The position numbers were made by a program, and so were the translations under genes. The notes under the pieces were generated by a model that saw only the letters and a list, made by a program, of their open reading frames with translations, did no database searches and was not told where the DNA came from. Below are positions 1 to 12,700 of a stretch of DNA of 64,000 nt, in pieces. The DNA comes from Anas platyrhynchos. Taxonomy: Eukaryota > Chordata > Aves > Anseriformes > Anatidae. Where the stretch lies: contig NC_092600.1 of the NCBI RefSeq assembly GCF_047663525.1, positions 7,707,501-7,771,500 of the forward strand, written 5' to 3'. Within the stretch, counting starts at the first letter, position 1. Each line of letters opens with the position of its first letter.

Positions 1-3000
1 GCCTACTGTGTACTATTAATTATTAATAAAAAAATTGATATAAAATTTTACTTTTAATTTTAATTTGGTCCAGCTAGGGCATTTCTAAAAAGGGAAGGAT
101 GTTTTATACGCTGGGGACATTTTCTCCCAACAGTGCTATTTAACCTAACTGTGCTGTCAAAGACCCACAACAGACACAAAACTTATACTGTAAGTCCCTA
201 CAACTTGGGTCCAGGTCTTGCACATAGTTAGCAATGCCCAGCTGAGTTCAGAAGCTCTCTCACAGAAGGAAGAGCTCATCTTCCCTTGGGTGGGCTGGGA
301 CACCTTCTGGACCAGTGCCATCCTTCCTCCCTTGGCTATGGAAGCAGCCACGTGCAACCACACACCAAGCAAAGCCAAGTGCAGAGCTCCCCTTGACCTC
401 GTGGTACACATTTCACAGGGCAAAGTCTTTAAAATCTCTCTTCAGAGGGCTTTGGTTAGATTTCATCCAGACCTGATGCAATTAAAAGCTCTAAGTTATT
501 AATATTAACAAGATTTACTGCTGCTCATTTACAAATGATTTGCATTTTTATGCATTCTTTTAGCACAGATCATCATGAATTTCTTTGGTATTCATGAGGT
601 TGCAATTTGTGTATTTCCATAATTACCTCATCATATTCTTCATTAGATAATGGACCAAGGGCATAAAACACCAAGTAAAATTCAAAAGAAGCATCATCTC
701 ACCTCTCTATTGAGAGATTGATTTCCCCTTGTCCTTGAAGCAGAGCTCAGAGGTCTGATCGTGGCAGTCTGTAGGAGTTTCCAACTCCCCACACCAAGGT
801 CCACTGAGAAGTTCTCTGAACAGCTCCCTGGGGCTCAAGAGAACTGTGCCATGTGCATTACAAGCTAAGAAATGGCAATCATTTCAGTCCACAGTTTTTA
901 AACTAAGACATAACCAAACACCAAAGTACTCATATGAACACCTTCTGCACCACAGGTCCAAAACTGTCTGGGACACACGGGTCCCGCAGGCCAGGTCACT
1001 GCTGCTGCCTCCCCTGAGGGAAAGTTTGGCTACATCCAAAACTAGCTCAACCCAAACTTCATGGATAATTCACTGCACTGGAGAGACAGGGAAGAAGAAC
1101 GAGAGATGAATTTCATGTACATAAAATCCTTTTTTTGTACTTAGGAATGGATATGAACAGATTTAAAATTAACTGGCTTAGTTCACCACTGGGCAAGCAA
1201 TCTAAAACGTTCAATAAATAATTCATCCCAGCAACATACATCACCATGAAGCTTGGTCTGTGACGCAGACCATGTCAGGGAGGTCTCACTTTGTGAAAGA
1301 GAGACAACTTAATTCAGTGCAAAGTGAATAATCCAAAATCCCATAAATGATTCATCACTGGATTAAAAGCTATAGATTTCTCCATAGAAATTCTCTGCCC
1401 TGCATTAAACATGCAGATGATTGTGTGATGTGTATTAACTACTGGATGGCTTAGTTAAGAATGACACCAGCTCTGGCAGTTGAGAGTAAATTTGAAGCCA
1501 CGACTCTTCGTTATATGTAAATCTGAGCATGAAAAGGAGTTATCTGCAAGGATTCGAGACGCACTAGGATCAGTACGACAACACTGAGCACACAACAGTA
1601 CATGAGGGAGGAGAGCCAAGCTTTTGTACTTTTTGTTTTAGAAAGCATATCTATAGACAGGACTTATTCCCAGGTTTGGATTACAAATCCTATTCCCCTT
1701 TTCCTATAAATTTAAAAAAAAAAAATGCCATTTTGGGAAGTGATGGATTTCCCTTCCCCATGGAAAATGGTCGTCATTTCAAAGACTAAAGGAAGTCGAT
1801 GAGCTGATACCAGAGATCACTTCCCAACATGTTCTCCCCCAATCCCTCCAATTCTTTTAGCTCATTCCAGTTACATCCATCTTCTCAGTGTCTTTGTGCC
1901 TCTTACCTCAGCTTCTAACCAGTGGGAGCTCTTAAGCTGAGGCTGTCAAAGGATAAGGAGATGAGCCTTCCTACTAAAGCATTCTGTGCAGAAGAAGCCC
2001 CTCTAAACTCACTGTTTCTCTCAGCTATGAGCACTCCTAAACCTGACCATTTGGAGAGCCCCTTACAAAGATCACCACCCTTTCTCACGAGCTTCACAGC
2101 AGGAGGGAATGGATGCTAGGATAACGTATGGGGTGGCGAGAGGCTGACATCCTTTCTGCTGGGTCACCACTGCCATGATGTAATTGCAGGAAAAGCTAAC
2201 TCTTGGGGTGTATGTTTTAAATTAGCAAGAGAAACCAAAGCCGCACTGCTCCCAGCTGGAAGAAACCAAGAAGTGCATGGCCAGCATGTCCTCAGGAGCA
2301 CAAGGATGCCAGGATGTTCCTGAGACTTGCAGGAAATTGGTTTCCTAGAAGACGCATGAGGCGGAGCGGGCCAGGAGGCGAGCTCCTGGATGGTGGCGGC
2401 CAGTCTGCATCACCCTTAGAGTCGCGCCTGAGCTCTCCAGCTGTTTCTCTGCAGCTCAACTTTGCCATCTGCTGCCACGTCTGTAGCAGCACGTCCCACT
2501 TACGCTTTCTACCAGGCTAAAATTTTCCACTTTTTCATGCATTCACCTCACACTATGTGGTTATCTTTGCTCTTTCCCCAAGTCCCATGATGCTATTTAT
2601 TCTTATTTCTAATTTCCTATGTACTCAGCCACATTCTTTCCTTCTGCTTGCTCTTTCTTAAGCTCCAATTAGATTCCACCTTTGAAACCCAGAGATTTAT
2701 TTATATTAACCTTAAAAATGCCTAGAAAAGCAAATTAAGACTAAGAAACAAACCCTGAGACATAATGAAATGTGCTGCTGAGATGGAAAGGGGCCATCAG
2801 AGCAGTCAGTTCCAGTAAAGTCTATTAAGAGAGTCTCTTATTAATCTCAGAATGATATTTAATTCATTCCTCAGGTTTCTCTTTAAAGGATTTGTATTCC
2901 TAACTCAGTGTCTGCCTATTTTTTTTTCAGTATTTCTTCCCGTTGTTCTTTTTTTTTTCATTAGCCAATCCCATGTTCAAAACATTCAGATTCCCCGTTT

Positions 3001-4393
3001 TTAATTTCTTTTCTGTACCTGCTCCATACTAATCAGGCAGTTCAGTCATTATCTCTTCATGTCAGACCTCCTTCACCCAATTTAATCAGTCATTTTGATA
3101 GAGACAATTGTCCACAAAGTGCCAGGGGCCAGTGAAAATTATTACTCAGACCAAAAGCTAAATCCTTCATTAATTAACCATCTTGCTCCATGGAGCAGAG
3201 CCAGACTCCCCAGATATAACACCATTCAGGCTTGACACTGACTCTGAACAAATTAAAACCCACACTTGTCTAGCCAGAGGCTCCTGGTGCAAGCCCGTAA
3301 GCACTGCAATAACTCCAGCAGCTAAGAGCACAGGAGGGAGGTGTTAAAGCCAGGTGATTTCAGGTCCTAGTTCTTTGCAGTTTGAGAGGAAGCAAAAATT
3401 GGGAGAACTGGAATTTTGTGGAGATGCACTGCAGTATTAAAGGAAATGGCTTTGCTTTTTGGCAGCTCTCCATGAGGTTTGGGGGGGCCAGAGTGAAAAT
3501 AGGTGCACGGGCAGACCTGGCAGGGAGACCAGCGTGGGCGAGTTCAAAAGGTACCACCAGCTGTAGCAAAACCGTTCTCAAGAAAAGTTGCACCCCACAA
3601 CACAACAGCACAAGCCCTGCAGCAGCTGCCAGGTTGCTTTTCTCAAAGTTTTGCCAGCCTGAAGCACTGGTCACTGTCAAGCTCTGCAGCTTATTCTCTG
3701 AGTCTTGTTTCAAGCTGCTTACGAGGAGGGTTTTCTTGGCTGCAGTGCTTTATGTTTATGCAAGTGCATTTCTTTGCTTTCCAAGGTGAAAGCTTCAAAA
3801 ATATAGACTAACATTTCCTGGTGCCAGTGACATACCCTCTGACAGCCTTTTCTTTCTAAAAAAACCGCTGCTTTCATGCAGTTTTTCTTCACTAGTCCCA
3901 GAAATGCATTCTGGGCTTTCTGTTACTTTTGGAAAACTGTGTTTGTTTGTTTGTTTTTTCCTCCAGCTGCATTTCAAAAAGGCTCCCTTTAACCTTTCAC
4001 TGAATATATTGACAACCAGGGTCAGTTCCTCAGAAATTACTTCAATGCATTTTCATTTAAACGTAACCCTTCCAAGATTCCTTGCTTGCAATTGCCACTC
4101 CAAACCCAAACCTCAGTCTCAGTAATTGGGGTAGATGAACAGATAAATAAAAGCACTCTGCAACATAAGTTACACTTAAAGCCTCCTTACAGCATCTCTG
4201 GGCTGCATTTCCACATGGCTGATCAGATCAAACTCACTTTGTTGGCTCCTATTTCTTCTGCCCTTGTGCAGCTCCCCAGAACAGGGTCTCCAAATCCAGC
4301 CAGCACCACAGCAAACGTGCAGGAGCATTCTCCAACAAGAGCCAACTCTGCTCTACAGAAGTCTTTAGTGCAGAGCTAATTAATACCCACCCA

Positions 4394-4432
<39 letters not shown>

Positions 4433-5300
4433 GTTTTGTTTGTATTCTCTTAAAGGAATACATGAAAACTGTGTGATTTTTTTTTTTTCCCCCTTTAATT
4501 CTTTACAGATTTGCACAGGATTTGTTCAGAGAGTCTCTTCATTTTCCCCCAACCAGGGTGCCAAACTCGATGTGAGATGGAGCAGGACCCCAGAGAGGAA
4601 ACTCCTCTCCTTCCCCAAAACTCCTGCTGTGCCAGCCACTGCACGGACCAGAAGAAGATACCAGGGAGGCAAAAAGTCTCACCGCAGCCTGAGCATTACT
4701 GATGGGGAAGTCCAGGTCTGCCACGCTGCCCAAGTGCTGTTTCCGCAGCATGCTCTTGCTTCAAGTTGTCTTGACCTGGCGTGGCTGTAGCTCTGTAGTG
4801 TATCCCATAAATGATCCCCCCCAAGCATGCCCCTAGAATCAGTCCTTTTGCACTGACCCCACCAGGCAGGCCACCAGCACACCACTGAGGGGAGATGGGG
4901 GTTTACAAACAACTGGTATTCAGGGGCTATGGGGACAGGATAGAAAAATTTCCCTGGGGTTGGACTTCTGGGACGTTTCCCACCACTGGAAATGTGGCAG
5001 TCCTTCATTGGAGAGCTGGGATAGCACATCAGTCATTTCAGTGCCTGGGGAATAACTAACTCCTGTTTAAAGGCCTTAGGATATGGCAGAAAGAATGCAA
5101 TTTCTAGTGGTAAATTACAAAGTTTATTAACGTAATCTCCAGATTGTAGTCTCCAAGGGTCATTCAAACATGCTGAATCACAGGCAGCATCAGTAACCCT
5201 TAGGTCATCTGCATTTTTTATTTATACTCACAACATTCCTGTGGCTTAATTTTTCTCTTGATTACATAAAAGCAATAAGAAGCTTTGCACTTGCTAATTT
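1..5300. other. Left flank without a recognised gene
   Basis: I see no exon with convincing splice sites and family similarity here. Open frames are short and of mixed composition. The stretch holds a 35-base A run at 4395-4429, a few T-rich tracts and otherwise unique-looking AT-rich sequence. In mammals the segment beyond TIMD4 is a long gene-poor interval leading to SGCD, which fits an intergenic reading. Confidence 0.5.
4395..4429. repeat. A35 homopolymer
   Basis: Uninterrupted run of 35 A between ACCCACCC and GCTGTTTTG. No retroposed body or target-site duplication is evident beside it. Confidence 0.9.
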
Positions 5301-5314
5301 TTTATTTATTTATT
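5301..5314 (-). terminator. Candidate polyadenylation signals of TIMD4-like gene
   Basis: Three overlapping AATAAA hexamers on the minus strand (plus-strand TTTATTTATTTATT), about 1.35 kb beyond the predicted stop. No AATAAA was noticed between the stop and here, so a 3' UTR of that length is inferred. Confidence 0.3.
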
Positions 5315-6665
5315 TGCAGTTCAAAATTAAGTAGCATTCATTGTTATTTCTCTGCTCTTCTGTTCCTCACAGTATAGGTTGTATTCCAGGAAGAGCATTA
5401 GTAAAACACAGAAACAAACAAATTTAATTCTGTAATGTGGTGTTAGTAAGAATACAGATCCCAGAAACACCATTGAATAATGCATAAAACGCCTTTGAAA
5501 GAAGCTTCTTTATACAGAGAGCTTTAAAGGTGACATGGCAAAGGGTTTAAATTTTCTCTTTGAAGCTTTGGCCCTTGGTTTACAGCCATTGATATTTTGA
5601 CAGCTCATAAGCATCTCTCAGTGCCGCTTGAAACAGGCCCTTTTCATTTTCAGTGCAGCCATCCTTTTCTTTTCCCCCCACCCCCCTCCCCCAGTGTCTA
5701 CAGATGACACAGGAGCTCTTCACAGGACAAACATGTTGTTTTCTCCTTCGGCACCACTGAAAACTTTTTCCTGATCTTCAGCTGGTCTAAGGCTGCAGTG
5801 AGAAGCATAGACCACTATGGATGGAGCAAAAGCACTTTGGTGCTTCACAGCACCCTTTCTTATTTGTAATGTTGGCAAATTCCCATTGAAACAGAGACCA
5901 TAAGCTACTGAGTCTGTTGACTTCAGTATTACAATGCCTACTTCTTTACACCAGTGAAGTAATGACCTTGCTTGCATTAGTCTAACAGATAGGAAAGGCA
6001 TGTTCAGATCTTATAATGACAGCTGTTAGATAACCACTATGGGATTCAGAAAAGATCCCCTCCTTGGCCCCCAAGCTTTATCTCCTAGATGGAGTACGCA
6101 GTGGGGGGGGCATCTGTCATTAAAATAGTATCAGTTATTGGCAACTGGGGTGATACTTCACTGGGCTAACCTGTGGACAGTCTAGAGAAAATCCAGATGA
6201 GCCAGAAGACATGAGCTTATTAGGAACACCTGCACCAGGCAGTTCATCATAATTATATATTTCTGAACTCCATTGAACTAGTGACCTTGATATCACTGTG
6301 TATAACTTCATGTAACCCAACGAGGATGTGACAGGGTGCAGTGGCCCCACAAGGGCTGCAAGATTTATCTACTGGTGAAAGTTTTGGTTTCTCACATTGC
6401 TGCAGAGTGCCCTTCCTTGGGCCCTTTTTTGTGTGTGTGTGAATTGGCGTGAATTGCCACTCCGCGAAGGACTGCCCATAACCCCCCATTTTCTTTCTGA
6501 GCAATCACAAGCAGATGAGATAAGTTCATCTTTACAATCCCCATAACCATTTAACTCTTCATTGCTTCAAATCAACTTCACTAGACTCATGCCCTGGTAC
6601 ATGATCAAATAATAATGCAGATTAGGTATTTCCTTAAGCTGGGCTCATTAGATTGCAAAAAAGTG

Positions 6666-6747
6666 TCAGTTGCTAAAGTTCTCCAGTGTCCTGGATGTCT
6701 GTTCCTCACTACGTAGAAGCAGTTTCCAGGAACCACTGTTTAATTTT
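6666..6747 (-). CDS. TIMD4: TIMD4-like last coding exon (tentative)
   Basis: From acceptor ACTCCAG|AAAA the frame runs 27 codons to TGA at 6668-6666, giving KLNSGSWKLLLRSEEQTSRT then LENFSN. A second in-frame acceptor 12 nt downstream (AAACAG|TGG, start 6735) would drop four residues. There is no tyrosine, unlike the TIM-1 and TIM-3 tails. Chosen because it is the first frame-compatible acceptor after exon 8. Confidence 0.5.
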
Positions 6748-9700
6748 CTGGAGTGAAGCTGTCTGAAGTTTGCTTGAACCACAGCTTCGGTAATCAGCAC
6801 CACAAACCAGTACCACTCCCACTACAATTAGCAGCAAACACCTTATGCCTCTAACAAAAATTACATTGGAACTTTTAATAGGAAGTGACAAAATGGATTA
6901 CCTTTTCAATATGAACTTCCTTCTGTGTTTACCTAGAAGCAAAATAATATTGTCACAATGGCAGAAAGATACCTATAGTTCTACTGAATCAATCAAATGT
7001 TTTCATAAGCAAAGATAGCAAGTTACAAAAATTCTGTGGGTTAAGCAGGAAAGATAGGACCTTGTTCTGTTTTCAGTTGCACCAACGTCCACCAAGAGCT
7101 ATTCCATTAAACTATGGGACCACATTACGAAAAAGCAAGGGCCTACAAGATGGGTCAGGACCATGCCCAGTGAACAGGTTCTTTGCACAGGTTTCCTCCT
7201 GCTGCCTCCCCACCATCTCCTCATCCTTGTGGTGGCACAGTCCTAGAGCATGGACAACAACTCCCCTAAAATTAACTGAGTGTTGTCACAGGGTCCATGG
7301 CAGATCTACCAGAGGATTAATCAGAGATACAGAAGGACACGTGCATTAGGCCAGCATTAGGAAGATTAAAATTTAAGTGCTGAAGGATACTTACGTTTCC
7401 AAAACAATGATGTCAACATCGTTATCAAAAGAATGGACACCACTAAGAGAGATACGCTGAGAATGACAGAGATGGATAACTGGAAAGAAGAAGAGGAAAA
7501 ACTGAAAAGTCTGAGAAAGCATGCCTACTTCAGACCTATTCATGCAGGAGTAGGTTGCTGTAGTGGCTAAGAGCTCTAAAATATCTGCACTGGGCTGGAG
7601 TTTGCAACACTTTTCTGAGCTTGCCTGTACAAATTATGGAGAAAATGCATCACGATGATCATGATAAACAACATTAATTGCTTGTTAAATATTTAATCAA
7701 TCTGTCTCTGAAGCATTTGAGCCTAGATTCATCCCACTTAATATGAACTTCTTACTAAGGTATCTAAACTAGCAGCTTAGTCACCTTCATCTTTCCCTTA
7801 GCTAGGGACAGGGAAGCATAAAAACCATCCCAGGTGCCTGGTCATGGCCTGAGGACACTACCTCTGCCTCTCATACAGAGGTGTGACGGGGATGAGTTTT
7901 TTTTGAAGTGTGCTATACAGGTGGGATGCTCACAGGCTTTGGCTCTGTTCACTGGACAAGAGGAAGATGAATCTTGAGCTTTAAACAACAGTTCAAGCTA
8001 CTGGTTTGCAAATATTGCCCATTTAGTATGAATGCACTGAAAATCACTAGAACATCCTGCTGTCCTTTTGGCAACCAATTAGTCAAACACTCTTGAAACT
8101 TACTGGAAGTTTTACATCAACTTTCTGAGCATTGTTGTCTGAACTTGCTGAAGTCTCTGAAAACAAAAGAGACAGAAATCATTACTGGCACAGTCATCTG
8201 AAGGAGTGAGGGCCACTGTGGTTGTCATGGATTTAATCAAGGAAAGAGGAGGGCAAAATTTGGTCCTGGGTAAGAGAAATAAAGCGCCTTGCAACCAAAA
8301 GTGAACAATCTGTTTCAGCCACAAACTGCATATCAGGCGTTCATCAGGAAACATCAGTCTGCATCAAGGAAAGAGAAGGCTTCCAGAGATAGTCAGTGAA
8401 GTAAGACAGAAGAAACTTATCTCCTGTGAGGGAGTTTTAACTTCTGTAAGCACAAGATGGAGCAGAAAGCATAGGTAATAAACAAGGTATGAGTCTAACT
8501 GGAGGAATTGCCAAGGTTTAATTGTGGTCAGAGTAATATGTAATTGCTTTTGACACCTGCCTTAGTGCAAGAAACCACAGGAAATATATTTATATTCAGA
8601 TTACTTACCATATATTTAACATAGGTCTATGAAAATTATGTTGGTTTTGGTTTCTTTCCTTTTATTCTTTTTTTTAATCTTAAGGAATTAAAAAGAAAAC
8701 AGTTCTTGTTTTTCTAAGCTTTGGATATAGGAGTGAACTAAATGAATGCTCAAGTAATCTTGCAGCAAACGTTGCTGCTGCTGCTGTCCTACCACCTTAA
8801 ATTGGCTAGTGAATTTAAAGTCACAGAAAGATTAATCTTGGCTTGGGCCTTGTCTCATTGTGACATGCTATGAAATACAGAAGTATTTAAGCATTTGGAG
8901 CTCTTCATCCAATACTTAATGTCATCTTAAAAACAGGAGTTGCTCAGCTTAGTGAATCAAAACCACAGCTGACATCTTATGACAGGAAAGTTTCTGTGCA
9001 TTAGAGCATACCCTAACATATAGAAAGACTGTGATGAGTAGTACTTTCAAGGGTTTGACAAAAGAACTACCATGGAGCCCCCATGTTAGCAAAATGTGAT
9101 GGGGACCAGATGAGTCATTCGCCAGGGCATGTATATGTAGCATGCTTATGTCCTCCAAGACCACAGAAAAGGAAATGCTGTATGTATGAGGCTCACAGAA
9201 TGTCACGTGGCAGAGAGAGTGATCTGACGGTCACAAATAATCCTGTTAGAAATGTGGTGTGTTTTCTTTTTTTAAATCTCTACAAATTTAAGCAAATGTT
9301 TCTTGCTTTGTTTTGTTTTGATTCAGTGAATAACCTAATCTCCCCCAAATTTTTCAGTTCTGATCAGTTTCCTTATGACAGCTGAGCTGATTTGTTTCCA
9401 TGTACCAAACAACGTGTTTGAATATTACCAAAGACATGAACAGGGCACAGGTAGCCCATATGCATGCAATAAAAATTTGTGTTGGAGTAGAAAAGAGATT
9501 CTGGCTGATAATAAATACAGCTAATAAAATCCTAGCAAGTTCTGAAAATCCCAGGGAGGTGTCAACATTGCACTTTGCCTTATGCCTGTCTTACAACATC
9601 CAGCTTTCCCTCACTTTCTCCATTTGATACACAGTAAGTAATTTAAAAAGAAAAAAAAAGAAAAAAAAAAAAAAAAAAAAAAAAAAGAATAGTTTAAGAA

Positions 9701-12700
9701 GTTCAGCAGGAATACCCCCAAATACACAAGGCGTGCATGTCTCACTCTGACACACATGTCCCACAATTCAAAATTAAGCCTTCTGGCAACATGCTTCAAC
9801 CTGGTTGCTGGCAGCAGCTATTGGTGCTTCCTCTCCGTACCTGAAGGACCAAGGGTTGTCTCCTGTGTCTGAAGTTCGGTTGGCACCAGCAGGGCTATTG
9901 CTGAGGAAAGGCAGGCAAAGACAGAAGAGAAACTAAATGAGAGCCTGGTCAGCACAAAACAACTATCCCAGAGCTCAGTTTGCCAAACTGTCTGACAAAT
10001 ACTTACGAGAAAATATTTAACAATAAAAAAGGCAGGATTCTGCCTGGTCTTTACTTAAGCATGCCTCCATCAAACACAAACTGGACAGCATTCACCTTCT
10101 TTTCTAGTTCTCAAGCGGCCTTTCAGTACCTCTGAAACACTGCAATAATACAATCCTCATGCAGGAATATGTGTTTTTTTATTAACAGACGGTGCTTAAC
10201 CGTGCTGCAGCGTTTTCACACATCGTGGTGGTTTGGCTCTCGGAAATAGCATGACGCAAGTTATTGCACGTGTGGGAATGTTCATTACTCAGTAAGTGTG
10301 ATATATTGTCTTCTGTGACTCGTTTTATGGTGGCTCTTTCTAGCCCACAGTGACAATTTAAGTTGCCCCCAGAATCCTGGAGGTAAGACTCTTTCCAAAA
10401 CTCTCTATTTACAACAACAACAGAACATAGGCATTATCCAGCATGATATCAGAAAGACAAGAAGTAAAACGATGTTGAGAAATGCTCACGAATGCTCAAG
10501 AGGTCAGTTAAGTCACTTTCATAAACTCTCTCCACGGGCATTCAGGAATGTTTTCCTAAACCCTATTTCTTCTCTAAAACTCTATATCTGTCAAAAGAAG
10601 ACCTGCAAAAACCTAACTACTAAATTTCTAAGAGTTCAGAGACTCTTGGCACTAGTTGAAACCAAAGGTTCTCTCTTAACAGGTAAACATGACATATCCT
10701 TGATATGTCCTTGAATACAATTTATCTTTGAATACATTCTTGAATTTTAGCTTTCATTTTCTAAAATCCCCATTTGCAGGTATCAGGTGGGCAGGCTGTG
10801 ACACCTGAATAACATGGGCTATTCTGCATTTATATTTGGCTGAGAGACATGGCGTGCAATTTCATGCAAGTTTGTTCATTTCTCAGTATGGTATGATTTC
10901 ATATCCCATTTCCTTTTCTCTTGAGGAAATGACTGATAGTTGTGGCAATTTGCTGCTTTTTGTCGGTACCAAGGGCACGTGTTGGGCACTGGAGAACTGA
11001 GCCTACAGGCCACATCTGGCCAAATATAGTCAGTGAGTTTCAAAGCCAGCCAGTCAGGGAGTATTTGCAATGGAAAGCTCAGTGGATTCACAGTGATGAC
11101 AAATGAGTTATCAGACAATTCAGCTTGGATGGTGACAAAGAGCAATTTTTAACTTCACTCAGACCTGAGATACCCAACAGTAGCGAGTGACTCAAAATCT
11201 ACTTCCTTTAGAGGCCTTGAAAACATGTTTCTCATCTGTTGCTTCATCCTGATTTCTGACAATTTCTGAGTGGACCCCAGATACCTATTTCTGCCAGATG
11301 CAATAAATAGCTCTCAGTAAATGTTTGTTACACTCTTAAGAATTGTCAATGTTTTTGTTTATGACATCTTCATTTCTCTGAATATGCAACTTCTGATTTT
11401 CCAAAGTTATTGTACTCACCTACAGTTGGCACATCTTCTATCACAAAAGAATTGTTGGCCCATTCAGTTTTGTCTGCAGTCAGACCTGTACTGGGGAATT
11501 CAGTAGTCACTGAAACAAAATAAATACAAACGCTGGTAAAGATCACTGACTAGGGGGGTCTTCATACCGTGTTCAAATGCTTCTTGCCCCTGTGTTCTTT
11601 GTACCTTCAGGAAGAGGGATGGGCTCTGTTGAGCAGAACACATCATCATCTTCAGTACTCGTATCAGCTGCTTGGAAACCAGTTGAAAAGTCTGGGAGAG
11701 TAACCAGTCTGTTTGTAACCATTGTTTCTGGAAAAGTCTCACTTGGTGTCACATCAAACACTGTGGAAGCAACTGTCTCCAGCATTTCTACTGTTGGAGA
11801 CTCGGTGGTTGCAGTTGCTGCCAGGGGGACATTGGTTGTCAGGAGGACAGCAGCCTCTGTTGTTACTTGAAAAGCAGAGGTTGCTTCAGGAGCAAGAGTT
11901 GTTGAGAAGACTCCAAAAGTAGGAGTCTTTCTCGTTGTTGTTGTCTTCACTGAAGGTGCTGCATGGAAAAATTGTAAGCAAGAGAAAAGTTAGATCAGAG
12001 CATTCACAGCCGACTGTGGGAAAAGCCAAAAGAGAAGTGAATGGAAAGTATCTATCTAGTAAAGTATTGTGAATGAAAGTGGGAGAATTGCTATTTAAAA
12101 TGGTTGTCTAATGAGGAGAAAACAAGCCTCAGCCAGAACAACTCCCAATTCCCAGATTTGTGAGTTTGCTTTTATTTATTTTTTTTTTTCTGCAGGTTTC
12201 AAGCACCCACTCCCTGACCCTCTCACAGAAAGAGAAGGACCAGAACCTTGTGTGGCAGAGACCAAAAACCTGCAGAAGGCCCCAAAACTCACCTCTAGCC
12301 ACCACCAGCTTTATGTTCTGTTTGATGTCGTTGAACCAACCCGGGATTTCTATGCGGCAGCAGTATGTACCTGCATCTTCTACCTTCACTTCCCGTATCG
12401 TGAGAGACACATCTCCATAGGAAATATAGCCCTGAAGATTGTACCGCTGAGATTTTCTGAATGTCACCCGATCCCTAGTGGTGTGCAGAATTTTGTTATT
12501 GCACTTTGAATTTGGGCATGGGCCTCTTCCCCAGCACATATCAGAGATGTCCTTCGCTCGTGCCACCTGGTAGAAGCAAGGCAATCTGACAGGTTGTCCT
12601 ATTATTCCTCTAACAACAGTTTCAGATGTGGTGTGCACTGTCAAGGAAGAAGAAAGACAAGTGAGGGATTTTGGTGGTCTCAGACGTGAGACTGCCTATG

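Noticed and set aside
3360-3811. Open frames of up to 135 codons on both strands
   Set aside because: Several frames are open together in one stretch, with no splice context or recognisable family; likely chance.
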